Shown here: one piece after another, positions 21,298-29,536 of the stretch
Layout: each line of letters opens with the position of its first letter
Position numbering within the stretch: position 1 is the stretch's first letter
Source of the DNA: Elusimicrobia bacterium CG03_land_8_20_14_0_80_50_18
GTDB lineage: Bacteria > CG03
NCBI GenBank assembly: GCA_002780705.1
Contig: PEUP01000024.1
Span: 1,640-35,136 of the forward strand
DNA: 33,497 nucleotides
Reading direction: 5' to 3'
The notes under the pieces: model-generated
What the model saw: the letters and a program-made list of their open reading frames with translations, nothing else
Databases searched by the model: none
What the model was told of the DNA's origin: nothing
Position numbers and translations under genes: made by a program

Positions 21298-21990
21298 GTG
21301 CTTGAAATGACGGAGCTATTCACAAAAGACAGCCCGGCGCCGGATGACGAAAAATACTGGGAACGCAAATCTTTGAACAGGAGGAGAAGTCCCGCGAATG
21401 CCGTGGTGCGGGAATATGTTGTTCCGAAAATTCAGGAAGTGGCAAAAGTCATAGCGTTTCATCAAAAACTTAAACTTCTGGATATAGGCGCGGGCAACGG
21501 TTTTTTTACTTTTTATTTTGACAAAATCTGCGATGCCTGCGGTATTGACAGCTCCAGAAAAATGCTTGAGATGAATCCTGTCAGTAAAACCTGTCAAATG
21601 GATGCCCGTCACCTTGAATTTGAAGATGACAGCTTTGATGTGGTTTTCTGTCACGCCGTGCTGCATCATATACGGGATATGGACAGCGTCATCAAAGAGA
21701 TGAAGAGGGTGTCAAGAAAATATGTTGTCATTATGGAGCCCAACAGGAATAATTTGCTCATGTTCATATTTTCGGCCATAGTCAGGGAGGAAAGGCAGGC
21801 TCTGAAATTTTCGCTTCAGTTTTTGAGAAAGCTGGCGCGAAAAAACGGTTTGAAGATCATTGAGGCCTTTTCATACGGACAGATAGTGCCCAACAAAACG
21901 CCGGCTTTTTTACTGCCTCTCTGCAGGATGTTTAATTTCCGTCACGCATCCGGCATGACAAATATTATTATCGCAGATTCTTCATCTTGA
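21298..21990 (+). CDS. Class I SAM-dependent methyltransferase
   Basis: A 230-residue methyltransferase of the Methyltransf_11 type. The SAM-binding motif LLDIGAGNGFFT is at about 60-71, with GIDSSRKML as the acidic strand-2 loop, MDARHLEFEDDSFDVVFC and the motif HAVLHHIRD following. The C-terminal half has hydrophobic segments (NNLLMFIFSAIV) that may contact lipid. Start is GTG at 21298, three bases after the glycosyltransferase stop; the ATG at 21307 is an alternative. Pairing with a polyprenyl-type glycosyltransferase suggests a lipid, glycan or quinone-like substrate; this is inference. Its 3' end overlaps the convergent prs gene by 23 bp. Confidence 0.85.
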   Translation: MLEMTELFTKDSPAPDDEKYWERKSLNRRRSPANAVVREYVVPKIQEVAKVIAFHQKLKLLDIGAGNGFFTFYFDKICDACGIDSSRKMLEMNPVSKTCQMDARHLEFEDDSFDVVFCHAVLHHIRDMDSVIKEMKRVSRKYVVIMEPNRNNLLMFIFSAIVREERQALKFSLQFLRKLARKNGLKIIEAFSYGQIVPNKTPAFLLPLCRMFNFRHASGMTNIIIADSSS

Positions 21991-22921
21991 ACAGGCTGGA
22001 CAAAGATGTCTCATTGTGTATGCAGTTAATCGCCTGAGCGAAAAGTTTTCCCACCGAAAGGCACTCTATTTTTTTTGACGGCGTTTTAATGGGAATGGAG
22101 TTGGTGACAATGATTTTTTCCAGCGGCGCTTTTTCAAGTCTCAGGATGGCGTTCCCGGAAAGCACGGCGTGACATCCGAGGAGATAGATTTTTCCGGCGC
22201 CCTTTTTTTTAAGCGCTTTCGCGACACCCGCGGCTGTGCCGGCCGTGTCAATTATGTCATCGTATATCAGACAAGTTTTGTCCTTGACATTGCCTATGAT
22301 GTTGAGGATCTTGGCTTTGTTCGGCCCGGGCCTTCGCTTGTCCACTATGGCCAGATCCGCTCTTATGTGTTTCGCGAGCGACCGGGCCCTGTCAACGCCG
22401 CCGGCGTCGGGAGAGACGACAATACTGTTTTTCAACTTCATTTTCCGTATCCGTTCAACAAAGACGACCGAGGGGTACAGATTGTCCACGGGAATATCAA
22501 AGAAGCCCTGTATCTGTCCGGCGTGGAGTTCAAGACTGAGGACTCTGTCCGCTCCGGAGGCCGTTATAAGATTCGCCACAAGCTTTGCCGTTATGGGCAC
22601 CCGCGGCTCCGCCTTTCTGTCCTGCCGGGCGTAACCGTAATAAGGCATCACGGCCGTTATTCTCTTGGCGGATGCTCTTCTCAGGGCGTCTATGATTGTC
22701 AGAAGTATCATCAGGTTATCGTTTACCGGAGGGCAGGTGCCCTGAATAACAAAGACATCTTTGCCGCGGACATTTACTCCTATTTTGACGGAGCATTCCC
22801 CGTCCTGAAAAGCATTGATGTCTATTTTGCCGGCCGCTATATGCAGATATTTGCAGATATGCGCCGCGAGGGCGGGATTGGAGCCGCCCGAAAAGACCGC
22901 GAGATTCTGATTTGTTTTCAT
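21968..22921 (-). CDS. prs: Ribose-phosphate pyrophosphokinase (PRPP synthetase)
   Basis: Makes PRPP from ribose 5-phosphate and ATP, feeding nucleotide, histidine and NAD synthesis. 317 residues, class I length. Seen: FSGGSNPALA at the N-terminus, FQDGECSVKI, PYYGYARQDRK (94-104), VVSPDAGGVDRAR, DKRRPGPN and the PRPP-binding DDIIDTAGT. It is the last gene of the long minus-strand run, 11 bp after the glmU-like gene; glmU-prs is a common order in other bacteria. HisG, a PRPP consumer, is in the same window but in a different operon. Confidence 0.96.
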   Translation of the reverse strand: MKTNQNLAVFSGGSNPALAAHICKYLHIAAGKIDINAFQDGECSVKIGVNVRGKDVFVIQGTCPPVNDNLMILLTIIDALRRASAKRITAVMPYYGYARQDRKAEPRVPITAKLVANLITASGADRVLSLELHAGQIQGFFDIPVDNLYPSVVFVERIRKMKLKNSIVVSPDAGGVDRARSLAKHIRADLAIVDKRRPGPNKAKILNIIGNVKDKTCLIYDDIIDTAGTAAGVAKALKKKGAGKIYLLGCHAVLSGNAILRLEKAPLEKIIVTNSIPIKTPSKKIECLSVGKLFAQAINCIHNETSLSSLFKMKNLR

Positions 22922-22932
22922 CTATTTCTCCT

Positions 22933-23667
22933 TTAAGACGGGGTCAAGCCTGACACCATCTTTTCCGCCGTCGCCAGATCCGCTTTTGAATTTATCCCCA
23001 TAAGGAAGGAATTGTTCACGGCATTAAGACTTTTAATTTTTAATCCGGCCCGGGATGCTATTTTGATCACATCGGTCAGATAGTATTCTTTTTTCAAAGG
23101 GTTGGCCTTTATTGCTTCCAACAGACGGAAGATTTCCGGAGCGGGAAAGATATAGATACCGCTGTTTACGATTTTTATGTTTTTTTCAGCCGCGCTGGCG
23201 TCAAGTTCCTCTCTTATATCCGTTACCCTTCCTCTTTGCCTGATGATGCGGCCGTAACCTTCCGGCTGTTCCGTGGAGGCCGTCAGAACGCTGATATCGT
23301 TGGCGTTTAGACTGTGAAAAGCAATCAGTCTTTTAAGTTCCCCCGATTTCAAGAGGGGCACATCTCCGGGCATGACAAGGAGCAGGCCGCGGACTTTTAA
23401 TTTTTTTACTTTTGTCAGAGCATCGCCCGTCCCGAGTTTTTTTCTTTGCAGGACACATCGGCAATCAGGGTATGCGCTTATGTGTTTTCTGACTTTTTCG
23501 CTCCCTATCACAAAAACGATATCGTCGGTGATCTTCTTTGTTTCAGAGTAGATGTGGTCGAGCATCGCTTTCCCGCCCAGTTTGTGCAGCACTTTCGGGA
23601 GTGACGATTTCATCCTTGTGCCTTTCCCCGCGGCCAGTATTACAGCGGTCAAATCGTTTTTTTTCAT
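22933..23667 (-). CDS. glmU: GlmU-like UDP-sugar pyrophosphorylase lacking the acetyltransferase domain
   Basis: A 244-residue nucleotidyltransferase matching only the N-terminal half of GlmU, which forms UDP-GlcNAc from GlcNAc-1-phosphate and UTP. Seen: VILAAGKGTRM (9-19) followed by SLPKVLHKLGG, QRKKLGTGDAL, MPGDVPLL, EGYGRIIR, VNSGIYIF and KEYYLTDVI, in GlmU order. The left-handed beta-helix acetyltransferase domain (about 200 residues in full-length GlmU) is absent: the frame stops at 22933 and prs begins at once. The acetyl transfer must be done elsewhere, or the enzyme takes another sugar phosphate. It overlaps tsaD by 4 bp (ATGA) and retains the glmU-prs order. Confidence 0.88.
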   Translation of the reverse strand: MKKNDLTAVILAAGKGTRMKSSLPKVLHKLGGKAMLDHIYSETKKITDDIVFVIGSEKVRKHISAYPDCRCVLQRKKLGTGDALTKVKKLKVRGLLLVMPGDVPLLKSGELKRLIAFHSLNANDISVLTASTEQPEGYGRIIRQRGRVTDIREELDASAAEKNIKIVNSGIYIFPAPEIFRLLEAIKANPLKKEYYLTDVIKIASRAGLKIKSLNAVNNSFLMGINSKADLATAEKMVSGLTPS

Positions 23668-24635
23668 ATTTTAAGATCAGGGCTCGGCCTCAGAGGCAGT
23701 GATTTTTCCTGCCAGAAGCCCCTGCATGCTATCATCACCGCGTTGTCGGTGCAGAATCTGGCCTCGGGATAAAAAAGCTGTATGGAATTTCTCGCGCATT
23801 CTTCCTCAAGGTGTGAGATTATGCAGCTGTTGGCCATGACCCCGCCGGCGACCAATACGCGCTGGCATCCTTTTTGTTTGGCGGCCGCTATGATCTTAGC
23901 GGAGAAGATGTTGGCTACGCTGTTTTGGAAAGATGCCGCCAGGTCGGGAAGTCTTTCTTCATCTGTTTCCGGTATCAGGTTTTTTACAAAAGTTTTGATT
24001 CCGGAGAACGAAAAATCCTCTGAACCGTCTTTGAAACGCGGCACGGGAAATTTAAAGGCCCCTTCGTCTCCGCCCTTCGCCAGTTTTTCTATTTCCGCGC
24101 CGCCGGGATAAGTAAATCCGAGCATTTTCGCTGTTTTGTCAAAGGCCTCGCCCGGCGCGTCATCCCTTGTGCGGGCCAGCATCTCAAATTCATCATGACT
24201 CTTCGCGAACACGAGATCGCAGTGACCGCCCGAAGCGGTCAGCCCGATATAGGGCAGGCTTATGCTGGCTGTCAAAAAATTAACCGCGAGGTGCGAGAGT
24301 ATGTGGTTTACCCCGAAAACCGCTTTGTTGTGAATCGCCCCCAGTGTGCGGGCCGCCGTTATCCCCACCAGCAGGCTCCCCGCCAGGCCCGGTCCGACAG
24401 TAACGGCCAATCTGTCAATATGCTCCATCTCAAAGCCGCTCTTGAACAGAGTTTCTTCCACAACGGTGTTGATCGCCTCAAGATGTTTTCTTGAGGCCAG
24501 TTCCGGAACGACCCCCCCGAATCTGCGGTGATAAGGAATCTGTGTGGCGACGACTTCCGAGCATATTTTTTTACCGTCCCTGACGATCGCGCAGGCCGTT
24601 TCGTCGCAGGAAGTTTCTATTCCGAGCACGAGCAT
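23664..24635 (-). CDS. tsaD: tRNA t6A synthase catalytic subunit TsaD
   Basis: Transfers the threonylcarbamoyl group to A37 of ANN-decoding tRNAs, together with TsaB and TsaE. 323 residues. LGIETSCDETACAIV (4-18) starts the ASKHA fold; the metal-binding HILSH histidines are H111 and H115. FGGVVPELASR, TASGGHCDL, FSFSGIKT and VAGGVMANS complete the family pattern. It starts one base after the deacetylase gene ends and overlaps glmU by 4 bp. Its partners tsaE and tsaB are about 10 kb away in another operon of this window; tsaC is not here. Confidence 0.97.
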   Translation of the reverse strand: MLVLGIETSCDETACAIVRDGKKICSEVVATQIPYHRRFGGVVPELASRKHLEAINTVVEETLFKSGFEMEHIDRLAVTVGPGLAGSLLVGITAARTLGAIHNKAVFGVNHILSHLAVNFLTASISLPYIGLTASGGHCDLVFAKSHDEFEMLARTRDDAPGEAFDKTAKMLGFTYPGGAEIEKLAKGGDEGAFKFPVPRFKDGSEDFSFSGIKTFVKNLIPETDEERLPDLAASFQNSVANIFSAKIIAAAKQKGCQRVLVAGGVMANSCIISHLEEECARNSIQLFYPEARFCTDNAVMIACRGFWQEKSLPLRPSPDLKI

Positions 24636-24636
24636 T

Positions 24637-25719
24637 TCAGTTATTATCCATGAGACGGGAAAGAGGCGCTATTTCCACATCTTTCAGTTTGCGCGCTATT
24701 TCTCCGATTGCCTCCGCCGTGTGCTTGCGGGTGGCATGGCCTATGGCAATGGCTCTGCCGTTTTTGCGCGCCATGGCCGCGGCTTCAAGAAGGCGTTTCT
24801 TCACTTCTTTGGACGAATCCATGTTATCAAGAAAAATATTGTTGCGCAGGCACTTCACGCCGGAGCTGGCGGCCGTCTCCCGGCAGACGCTGTTCGGCGA
24901 GGTGGCTGAATCCAGAAAAAAAAGGCCCTCTTTTTTTAAGAGACTCATTACGATTCGCATTTTATCCCTGTTCTCCGTGAAGAGCGAGCCCATGTGATTA
25001 TTCACGCCTTTCACGCCGGGCACGCGGTCGAGCGCGGCGGCGAGCCTTTTTATTATTTCGGCTTCGGACATTGCCACGGTCAACGCGCCTTTTCCAAGCG
25101 CTTTCATATCGGTCTCGCGGGGTTCCATAGGCATGTGGAGAAGTGTGTCCGCTCCGCTTCTTGACAGTGATTCGGCAATAACGCGGCTGTAACGCTGATA
25201 GGGAAGGATGGCGTATGTTAAAGGGATATTCAGCTGGGTAAAAGCGGTGATTTGTTTTTTACTGCCGCCGCAATCGTCTATTATTATGCACAACATCGGC
25301 CCTGTTTTATCGATCCGCAGGTTGATAAGACCGTAAACATTCCCGTCGCGTAGGATTTTAATCTCGCGGGCAAGTTTGTTCTCCGCGTCTTTGACCGACA
25401 GGCTGTATTCACCCTGATCCGGCAAATCTTTTAACAGGGCCTCAGCGCTGAAAAGACCCCATAGAGATTTTTGCAGGAGTATTTTTTTGTTTATTTTGAG
25501 CCATTGAATACGGTTTTTTGCCTTTTCCTCCCACCAGGATGTGACATTTTTTTCCTCCGCGCCCGCTTTTATAAGAGCGTTATTGATGTTTTGCTCTATT
25601 TTGAGGCAGTCTTCAAGGCGGCTCTCCGGCCGGAAAAGCAGCAGCCATGCGGCGACGATGACCGCGGCGCTTAAAAAAAACAGGGGCAGCAGGTTTTTTC
25701 TTTTTTTGCGTTTCGCCAT
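24637..25719 (-). CDS. Periplasmic divergent polysaccharide deacetylase family protein
   Basis: A 360-residue protein with an N-terminal membrane anchor or uncleaved signal (KRKKRKNLLPLFFLSAAVIVA, about 3-25), then ~115 residues without a clear family, then a divergent polysaccharide deacetylase domain (about 145-355). Seen: CIIIDDCGGSKKQI, LTYAILPY, LLHMPMEP, GVNNHMGSLFTENR and FFLDSATSPNS, the standard order for this family (Pfam Polysacc_deac_2, YibQ-like). The family is nearly always found next to EnvC- and CtpA-type genes, as here, and is thought to act on the cell wall, but its reaction is not established. Its start overlaps the ctpA stop by one base (TAATG). Confidence 0.9.
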   Translation of the reverse strand: MAKRKKRKNLLPLFFLSAAVIVAAWLLLFRPESRLEDCLKIEQNINNALIKAGAEEKNVTSWWEEKAKNRIQWLKINKKILLQKSLWGLFSAEALLKDLPDQGEYSLSVKDAENKLAREIKILRDGNVYGLINLRIDKTGPMLCIIIDDCGGSKKQITAFTQLNIPLTYAILPYQRYSRVIAESLSRSGADTLLHMPMEPRETDMKALGKGALTVAMSEAEIIKRLAAALDRVPGVKGVNNHMGSLFTENRDKMRIVMSLLKKEGLFFLDSATSPNSVCRETAASSGVKCLRNNIFLDNMDSSKEVKKRLLEAAAMARKNGRAIAIGHATRKHTAEAIGEIARKLKDVEIAPLSRLMDNN

Positions 25720-26957
25720 TAATTTTTAGAAACTTCCGGCTGCGGCAGAGTGCCCGAGAATTTCATCTCAGCGAAGAGGATTTCCTTTGCGCGGTCGAGC
25801 TGCTTGTCGCTTATATGCTCCTTTTCCTTTTTTGCTTTCTCTTCTTCGGACATGCCGTAAATTTTCTCGGACTGCTGCATCAGTTTGATGCTCTCCTCCC
25901 GTGAAAGGGCGACATGGATATCGGGTTCTATGCCCTCCTCGTGTATGCATATGCCTTTAGGGGTGTAGTATTTGGCCGTTGTGAGGCGCAGCTCGGATCC
26001 GTCCGAGAGATTTATCAGGCTCTGCACCGAACCTTTGCCGAAACTTTTCTCGCCCAGCAGGATGCCCTTGCCCCAGTCTTTCACGGCGCCCGCGACTATC
26101 TCGGCGCCTGAGGCCGAACCGTGATTTATCAGCACAACAAGGGGTATTTTTTTGTGCAGTGTGCTTTCTGCGTAAAATTTCATATCGGAATTTTTTCGCC
26201 GGCCTTTTGTGTAAACGACCAGCTGGTCTTTATCCAGAAAATGTTTTGACACCTCAACCGCTGAGCTGAGCAGTCCCCCGGGATTGTTGCGGAGATCCAG
26301 TATCAGGGCCTTCATCCCCGCTTTTTCAAAATTATTATAGAACTCAGCGAAGTCCGCGGGCGTTTTTTCGTTGAATTCGGTTACCTGTATGTAGGCTATG
26401 CCGTTGTCGAGAATCCGTGACTTGGCTTTCGGCACGCTCTCTATTTTAATCTCTTCGCGCGTGATCGTCACATCCTGTGTTTCCTGATCCCGAGCTATTG
26501 TGATCGTCACTTTTGTGCCGGGCTTGCCCCGCAGTTTAGTCACCGCGCCCATCACATCTATGTCTTCCGTGCTCTCGCCGTCTATTTTTATTATTTTATC
26601 GCCGGGCAGTATCCCCTCCCTGAACGCGGGTGTACCGGGTATGGGTGTAATGACTGTCAGCCATTTATCCCGTATGGTAATCTTTATTCCCAGGCCCCCG
26701 AAAAAACCCTTGGTTTCGCTTTTCATGAGCTCGGCGGCTTCAGGTTTCATGAATTGCGAAAAAGGGTCAAGTTTTTTTATCATGCCGTTTATGGCGCCGT
26801 CAAGGAGTTCGGAAGTCGCTTTTTCCTCCACATAATTGTTTTCTATCAGAGACAGCACATCGTTAAAGAGATGCAGTTCCTCGTAGTCTGTTTTGGACGC
26901 GCCCCACGCCAGAGCTCCGATCATAATAGCGAGCACCAAAGCTGAAAAATTTCTCAT
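25719..26957 (-). CDS. ctpA: Carboxy-terminal processing protease, S41 family
   Basis: A 412-residue periplasmic serine protease with an N-terminal signal peptide or anchor (about 4-20). A PDZ domain lies at about 85-170 (GGLGIKITI, GILPGDKIIKIDGE). The catalytic S41 domain shows LDLRNNPGGLL (220-230), HGSASGAEIVAGA with probable nucleophile S283, and EKSFGKGSVQ with general base K308. CTPs in diderms trim cell-wall hydrolases and lipoproteins, which fits the neighbouring EnvC- and FtsEX-like genes. The ATG follows GGGAG at about eight bases. A 7-bp hairpin lies just upstream (26971-26988). Confidence 0.95.
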   Translation of the reverse strand: MRNFSALVLAIMIGALAWGASKTDYEELHLFNDVLSLIENNYVEEKATSELLDGAINGMIKKLDPFSQFMKPEAAELMKSETKGFFGGLGIKITIRDKWLTVITPIPGTPAFREGILPGDKIIKIDGESTEDIDVMGAVTKLRGKPGTKVTITIARDQETQDVTITREEIKIESVPKAKSRILDNGIAYIQVTEFNEKTPADFAEFYNNFEKAGMKALILDLRNNPGGLLSSAVEVSKHFLDKDQLVVYTKGRRKNSDMKFYAESTLHKKIPLVVLINHGSASGAEIVAGAVKDWGKGILLGEKSFGKGSVQSLINLSDGSELRLTTAKYYTPKGICIHEEGIEPDIHVALSREESIKLMQQSEKIYGMSEEEKAKKEKEHISDKQLDRAKEILFAEMKFSGTLPQPEVSKN

Positions 26958-26970
26958 AAATTCACTCCCT

Positions 26971-26988
26971 GCCTGCCGCTAGGCAGGC
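26971..26988 (-). repeat. Intercistronic hairpin before ctpA
   Basis: GCCTGCC (26971-26977), loop GCTA, GGCAGGC (26982-26988): a perfect 7-bp stem with a tetraloop in the 36-bp gap between the envC-like gene and ctpA, directly before the ctpA ribosome binding site. There is no T run, so it is not a standard terminator. It could be an RNA processing site or a short dispersed repeat. Confidence 0.55.
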
Positions 26989-26993
26989 TTCAA

Positions 26994-28178
26994 TCATTGT
27001 TTGAGCAGCCAGAGCAGCGGATCCTCGGGGACGCCGTTGCGTCGTATTTCAAAATACAGGGGGTCCCCGGGCAAAACGCTCCCCAGCTTAGAGGATGTCT
27101 CCACCTTCTCATCCGTTTTAACATCTATATCGCCAAAGCCCGACGTTACGGTATAAAAGCCGCCGCCGTGATCTATAATAACAGTTTTTCCGTAACCCTT
27201 GAAGTAGCCGGCAAAAGAAACGGTCCCGTTTTGGACACTGTTCACGCATTCTGTTGAGCCCTCTATTTTGATTCCCCTGTTTATTACATGGGTGTCAAGC
27301 ACGGGATGTTTATGCCTGCCGAAAGGGCTCACTATGCTGCCGGCAAGCGGCCAGGGCAGCCGTCCGCGCAGCGCGTCCAGTTCCCGTTCTTTTTCCTTTT
27401 CTGTCAGAAGGTCTTTTTTCTTCTTCATAAAAGTTTCCAGCAGGCGGTCTATTTCCTTTTTGCTTTTTTCTTTTTCGACGAGTTCTTTCCGCAGTGTTTT
27501 CTGCTGTTCGTGAATCTTATCCAGGGATCTTTTGTGGCTCAACTGGATTTTTTTATTGGACGCCACTTTTGAGCTGAAGTCGCCGAGCGCGGCCTCAAGT
27601 TCTTCTATTTTTTTTTCCACGATCTTTCTTTCCGAAGCGAGGTTCTGCTGTTTGGCGGCGCAGCTTTCTGCGAAAGTGCTGACCTGCATAACAAGGTCGC
27701 CCAGGAGAAGTGACTTGATCCGCACCTTGCTGCCTTCCTCAAAATCATGCATCAGAAGCGCCGTGCCGTCACCTGAAGAGGCGCAGAGTTTTTTTATGAC
27801 AGCGGAATTTTCCTCGGTGAAGATCCTGCTTTTGCGCGCCAGGTCTCCTGTCTGTTCAAGTTCCGCTATCAGAATATTCAGATTATCCCTGCGGTTTTTG
27901 TAATCATTATTCAGGTTATTTATTTTTGATGTCAGTTCCCGGATATTCGCGGCAATCATGTCTATTTTAACCGAGGCGGTCTCCTTTTTTGTGTTCAGCT
28001 GGTCTATCTCAAGCGATATTCTGTTGATTTCTTCGTTCAGGGCGGAGAATTCGGCGTTGCTCCGGATGATTTCATCTTCAACCTCCCGGATTTTTGAGTC
28101 TATCCCGCACCATGCCGCTGAGGCGTATAAACATATCATCGCCGTCACGAATTTCAGGCCCGTGGAAGGACTAAGCAC
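26994..28178 (-). CDS. envC: EnvC-like murein hydrolase activator (degenerate M23/LytM domain)
   Basis: A 394-residue secreted protein: signal peptide (about 8-25, ending SAAWCG), two long coiled-coil blocks (about 27-110 and 185-270), then a C-terminal LytM domain (about 275-394). Zinc ligands of active M23 peptidases are missing: the H-x-G-x-D motif reads NRGIKI and the final H-x-H region reads LYFEIR. The ending FEIRRNGVPEDPLLWL closely resembles EnvC, which activates amidases instead of cutting the wall itself. The GTG at 28178 overlaps ftsX by 8 bp. The order ftsE-ftsX-envC matches the known FtsEX-EnvC pathway of septal wall splitting. Confidence 0.9.
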   Translation of the reverse strand: MLSPSTGLKFVTAMICLYASAAWCGIDSKIREVEDEIIRSNAEFSALNEEINRISLEIDQLNTKKETASVKIDMIAANIRELTSKINNLNNDYKNRRDNLNILIAELEQTGDLARKSRIFTEENSAVIKKLCASSGDGTALLMHDFEEGSKVRIKSLLLGDLVMQVSTFAESCAAKQQNLASERKIVEKKIEELEAALGDFSSKVASNKKIQLSHKRSLDKIHEQQKTLRKELVEKEKSKKEIDRLLETFMKKKKDLLTEKEKERELDALRGRLPWPLAGSIVSPFGRHKHPVLDTHVINRGIKIEGSTECVNSVQNGTVSFAGYFKGYGKTVIIDHGGGFYTVTSGFGDIDVKTDEKVETSSKLGSVLPGDPLYFEIRRNGVPEDPLLWLLKQ

Positions 28179-28953
28179 TTTTTACAAGCCTTGACGCCGA
28201 CGGAAGCGATGATAGAGCCAGCATGAGCAATATCTCACCGGGTGTCAGAAAAAACATTATTCCGCCGCGGTTTGTCTGATAGAAAGCCAGAAGAATCAGC
28301 ATGGATATGATCAGAGAAGCGAGAGGAATGAGAAAGAGCTCAGAGGCGTATTTGAGGAGAATGTCACCCGGGGGCACTGCCCGCTCGCTCAGGAACCGGA
28401 ATTTCTCCGAAAGGTATTTCATTGAGGATGATGCGCCGAGAGCCGCTCCAAAGGCGCTCAGTAAGAGCAGGGCTGTTATGAAGCGGATGGCTTTTTGAAA
28501 ATCCGAAGCGAAGACAAAGAGTTTTTTTACCGCGTTGCCGCCGCTGTCAACGGCCTTAATCCCGTGCATGTTTTCTATAAGGGAGGCAATTCTCCCGAAG
28601 TTTTCATAGTTGAGGCTGCCCGGATAAATTTTTATGAGCGAAGGAATTTCTACACTTTTTATGGATAACAATATATCTTTTTTAGCCAGAGCGCCTTCCA
28701 TGGCCTCGAGAACCTCGTTTTCCGTGAGCACGGCGGCATTCTTTACGCCGCTAATTTCCTCTATTTTGTTTTTGAGAGCGGTCAGCTCCTCCGTTTTCCG
28801 CTCGTCGCTGTATGCGGTGAGGAATATGCTGTTTTTGAGTTTTTCAAAATAGTTTCCCGAGGAAGAGCGAAACAGCATAACAGCCCCTATGCATGTCAGA
28901 AACAGCGTGTGCGAGGCGAGCGCCGCTAATTTATTCTTCGTTGAGTTTTCCAT
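28171..28953 (-). CDS. ftsX: FtsX-like permease subunit
   Basis: A 260-residue membrane protein with FtsX layout: one N-terminal segment (about 8-28), a periplasmic loop of ~130 residues (containing VKNAAVLTENEVLEAM and MHGIKAVD, as in FtsX extracellular domains), then three C-terminal segments (about 158-178, 208-227 and 233-250). FtsX carries the signal from FtsE to periplasmic hydrolase activators such as EnvC, whose gene follows directly. It overlaps the ATPase gene by 23 bp and the envC-like gene by 8 bp. Sequence is divergent, so the call rests partly on topology and context. Confidence 0.85.
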   Translation of the reverse strand: MENSTKNKLAALASHTLFLTCIGAVMLFRSSSGNYFEKLKNSIFLTAYSDERKTEELTALKNKIEEISGVKNAAVLTENEVLEAMEGALAKKDILLSIKSVEIPSLIKIYPGSLNYENFGRIASLIENMHGIKAVDSGGNAVKKLFVFASDFQKAIRFITALLLLSAFGAALGASSSMKYLSEKFRFLSERAVPPGDILLKYASELFLIPLASLIISMLILLAFYQTNRGGIMFFLTPGEILLMLALSSLPSASRLVKSA

Positions 28954-29536
28954 CTTTCAGCAGCAGGTGCTTTGTCAGGGCCGGACAGGCGGCGGGGCAG
29001 GCCAGGGTGCTTGAGATTAATATGGCGGTGCCCTGGTCCCGTTTTTTTTCAGCCGCCTGTATAAAAAGTACGCGCTGCTCATTATCAAGCGGCACGAGAG
29101 GGTCATCAAAGAAAATCATCTCGGCATCCAGCACAAGAAAAGTCGCCAGTATCAGCATCTGTCTCTGGCTGCCCGAGAGATTTTTAGCGGGGATATTCCT
29201 CGCGCTGAAAAGATTCATGTGTTTCAGGAGCTCGGCCATAACAAAAGCCGAGTCCTCTTTGCCGCGCAAAAGGGTCATTATATTGTCTTTGACACTTTCA
29301 TTTTCAAGAAGAGCGGCCCCGGGTGTGCACAAGGGCGCGGAGGCGTATGAGAGAAGTTCGCCTTTGGCCGGCCGGAGCTTCCCCGCGAGAGTGCGCATGA
29401 GCAGGCTTTTGCCGGCAGCGGCTCGGCCCTCCAGCCATATAAAATCGCCTTTTTTGATTTCCAGCCGCACATTTTTAAAAACAATAGCGCGGCTGTTTTC
29501 CAGCCATATATTTTCAGCTTTCAATAGTAGTTTCAT
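28931..29536 (-). CDS. ftsE: Divergent FtsE-like ABC ATPase
   Basis: A 201-residue ABC ATPase, shorter than typical FtsE (about 220-230). Walker A is GRAAAGKS (37-44) and the signature is LSGSQRQ (120-126). Several catalytic positions differ from active ABC ATPases: the Walker B pair reads FFDDP, so the catalytic glutamate is Asp145; the H-loop histidine is replaced in LISST (175-177); and no clear Q-loop glutamine precedes ESVKDNI. It may bind ATP but hydrolyse it slowly. It partners the FtsX-like protein it overlaps, and its start overlaps csaB by 4 bp. Identification as FtsE, rather than another small ABC ATPase, depends on context. Confidence 0.8.
   Translation of the reverse strand: MKLLLKAENIWLENSRAIVFKNVRLEIKKGDFIWLEGRAAAGKSLLMRTLAGKLRPAKGELLSYASAPLCTPGAALLENESVKDNIMTLLRGKEDSAFVMAELLKHMNLFSARNIPAKNLSGSQRQMLILATFLVLDAEMIFFDDPLVPLDNEQRVLFIQAAEKKRDQGTAILISSTLACPAACPALTKHLLLKDGKLNEE

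Noticed and set aside
26994..28178. M23 domain of the envC-like protein as an active metallopeptidase
   Set aside because: The zinc-ligand positions are replaced (NRGIKI and LYFEIR), so it is better read as a non-catalytic activator.
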